Origin: an uncultured Lachnospiraceae bacterium
GTDB taxonomy: Bacteria > Bacillota > Clostridia > Lachnospirales > Lachnospiraceae
Length of the DNA: 26,251 nt
Assembly: GCA_910587895.1 (NCBI GenBank)
Contig: CAJUOE010000041.1
Location: 1-26,251 of the forward strand
Direction of reading: 5' to 3'
A program made the position numbers and the translations under genes. The notes under the pieces were generated by a model, which was not told the DNA's origin, did no database searches, and saw only the letters and a list, made by a program, of their open reading frames with translations. This document shows, in pieces, positions 24,878 to 26,251 of the stretch; the stretch's first letter is position 1, and each line of letters starts with the position of its first letter.

Positions 24878-24968
24878 CAGATGAATGCGTAGAAATTTAT
24901 CGAAATAAGGCGAATAGAGGAATGAAAACCCTTGCAATTGGCTTGTATGCGCCATTTGCAGGGGTTTT
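24878..24968 (+). repeat. Direct repeat copy 2: diverged tsf tail plus terminator
   Basis: This matches 20882-20972 without gaps, offset by 3996 bases. The reading just before it, FAKQMNA and a stop, mirrors the end of EF-Ts (AAQMNQ and a stop), so it is a piece of a tsf 3' end from a related but different allele. Only a few codons of tsf are recognisable upstream. Confidence 0.85.
24925..24968 (+). terminator. Second copy of the tsf-type terminator
   Basis: The left arm 24925-24942 pairs with the right arm 24951-24968 (ending GGGGTTTT) with one wobble and one mismatch. Arms match the terminator after tsf, but the loop differs. It would block transcription from the SIR2-like gene into the next one. 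Confidence 0.75.
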
Positions 24969-25010
24969 ATGTATTGTATGAAGAGAATGAAAATGAGATT
25001 AAGAAAGGGA

Positions 25011-25039
25011 TTGTTGAGAGGGGGGAAATAAAGTATAAT
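25011..25039 (+). promoter_or_regulatory. Possible promoter of the GHKL gene
   Basis: A perfect TATAAT lies at 25034-25039. The best -35 at a 17-base spacing is TTGTTG at 25011-25016, which matches only half the consensus. TTGAGA at 25014 is closer to consensus but leaves only 14 bases. It follows the terminator and precedes the gene by about 70 bases. Confidence 0.4.
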
Positions 25040-25110
25040 AGTTATTATAGATAGAACGAACACAGAAGATACTGCTATATGTGATATACGTTGTTTATGG
25101 GAGAAAATAT

Positions 25111-26251
25111 ATGGATTTACAATAACTATTGTATGATTTATATGATGCTAAAAATTCCGAAAGTGTCTATAATGTTGTTGAAAAATATTGTCTTAACAAC
25201 CCGGAAAATTGGCGCCCATATGGAGGAAATCAAAACAATGCAGGTACTTTTGAAAACCAGCAATCTTCACCGGAAAATGCGTTAGTCGAGAAAATTACAA
25301 ATTCGATTGATGCAATTTTAATGAAACAATGTTTAATCCGGGGAATTAATCCAAGGGAAAAAGAAATGTCGGATGTACCACAGGATATGTTTCAGGCAGT
25401 AGAAAATTTTTGGGGCGTCAAAGATGGAAGATGGGAGAATGTCACTGCATCTATTTTCAGGCGCAGTCCAGAATTGAAGGATGGTGATGGACAGATCGGT
25501 TTTACGCTTGTAAGGCGGCATATACTTACACAGCAAGAAGAACGGGAAGTTAAATTAACATGGTATGAATATCTTGTAATTAATAATGAAATACCAAGTA
25601 TAAAGCTGGATAAACTGGATTTGGGACTAAATAATAATATGCCTTTTATTTCAGGAACTGTTGTAAAAATGTTTTCCTACCAGTTGACAAGACCATCTAT
25701 GGCAACGAGGGAACTTTGGCTTAAATTAAACCCCTTACTTTATGTACCGGCAATTCCTGTTCTTATATATGAAACGAGAAATTATCGGGGGAATACGCCG
25801 ACAAAGCCAATGCTTGGAAACCGTACAAGGCTTGCCTTGGATGGAAGGGAGAAAATTGAATTTAAGAAGTCGCTGATGTTGATGCTCTTTGGCAGCAAGA
25901 TTCCAGTTATGGTTTATATTTTTAAACAAGAGACTTTAAAAGATGAATTTATTGATAAGAAATCGGTTATTTATATTTTAAATGGCCAGACACAGGGGGT
26001 AGAACCAAAAATCTTTATATCACAGGAAGTAGGATATCGTAATTTAAAAGATTATATGCTTGTTGCTGTGGATTGTTCTCAGATAGGAACGACTGCCCGG
26101 CAGGAATTATTTATGGCATCCCGTGATCGTCTGAAAAAAGGAAGATATTATAACGAATTGAGGAACGACATTATTTCGTTGTTGAAAAATGATCCTGATA
26201 TAAGCCAGAAAGATCAGGAATATAAAGGTAAGGCATTCAAAGAGTCAAAGA
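25111..26251 (+). pseudogene. GHKL-type ATPase gene with stop at codon 5 and missing ATP-lid motifs (3' end beyond window)
   Basis: ATG 25111, with GGGAG at 25099-25103, reads M-D-L-Q and then TAA at 25123-25125. After the stop the same frame is open to the end of the window, giving LLYDLYDAKNSESVYNVV. TTG 25129 is the only plausible restart and has no clear ribosome binding site. A GHKL N box lies at 25279-25323 (ALVEKITNSIDAILM, with E, N and D in place). The DxGxG and following glycine boxes expected next are absent. Instead WENVTA runs straight into SIFRRSPELKDGDGQIGFTLVRRH, a segment that in relatives I recall lies after the ATP lid. An in-frame internal deletion near 25441-25465 is inferred. 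The rest (TWYEYLVINNEIP, ELFMASRDRLKKGRY) looks like the family C-terminal part. Confidence 0.65.

Larger units (their letters stand above)
24716..25110 (+). other. Gene-free stretch between the SIR2-like pseudogene and the GHKL pseudogene
   Basis: No convincing gene is present in these 395 bases. They hold a hairpin at 24815-24850 (CCAGT/ACTGG outside ACATA/TATGT), the second tsf-tail repeat with its terminator at 24878-24968, and a possible weak promoter at 25011-25039. Bases 24780-24877 are richer in GC than the SIR2-like gene. A short open stretch there ends KYIVPGICDWDTD but has no start or partner that would identify it. Confidence 0.6.

Noticed and set aside
25091..25285. 64-residue plus-strand open frame at the start of the GHKL locus
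   Set aside because: It runs in a different frame from the GHKL N box and begins at TTG. The GHKL frame carries the family motifs through the same bases.
20975..26251. Prophage or integrative element
   Set aside because: No integrase, terminase, structural, replication or transposase gene is present. The XRE regulator alone does not indicate a phage.

Overview
The window reads as chromosome of a motile Firmicute, most likely a Lachnospiraceae member (inference). The reasons are the order fliY/N-cheY-fliOPQR-flhBAFG-pilZ-cheBAWCD-sigD followed directly by rpsB-tsf, the CheC/CheD adaptation pair, strong AAGGAG/GGAGG ribosome binding sites and moderate GC. Every gene I accept lies on the + strand.

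Region 1 (1-18890) is the downstream part of a large fla/che operon. It opens inside a motor-switch gene (FliY/FliN SpoA end) and continues with cheY, the type III export gate (FliO, P, Q, R, FlhB, FlhA) and the placement and number regulators FlhF and FlhG. Next come a YcgR-type PilZ protein, cheB, cheA, cheW, cheC and cheD, a small acidic membrane protein, the motility sigma factor SigD, a FapA/DUF342 protein and three poorly characterised proteins. The last of these carries an MltG-like binding domain without its enzyme. Most genes overlap or sit within 30 bases of each other, so co-transcription and translational coupling are likely. FlhB cuts at NPTH to switch export, CheA phosphorylates CheY and CheB, CheC and CheD tune CheY-P and receptor modification, and SigD reads late motility genes.

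Region 2 (18891-20974) is the translation pair rpsB-tsf. It has its own near-consensus promoter, a structured leader that could be an autoregulatory site, an intergenic hairpin and a strong terminator after tsf.

Region 3 (20975-26251) is an AT-rich accessory segment. A consensus promoter drives an XRE regulator, an overlapping DUF6036-type nucleotidyltransferase, and a SIR2-like/P-loop/TPR-like protein that is broken by two small frameshifts. The first 4 kb of this segment lies between two 91-base imperfect direct repeats of the tsf tail and its terminator, which suggests insertion at the tsf 3' end. Beyond the second repeat is a GHKL-type ATPase gene with a stop at codon 5. It also lacks the glycine boxes expected after its N box, and it runs off the window.

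The most interesting content is this decaying candidate defence island and how it came to sit behind tsf. Second is the structured rpsB leader. No tRNA, rRNA, CRISPR array, transposase or integrase was found.
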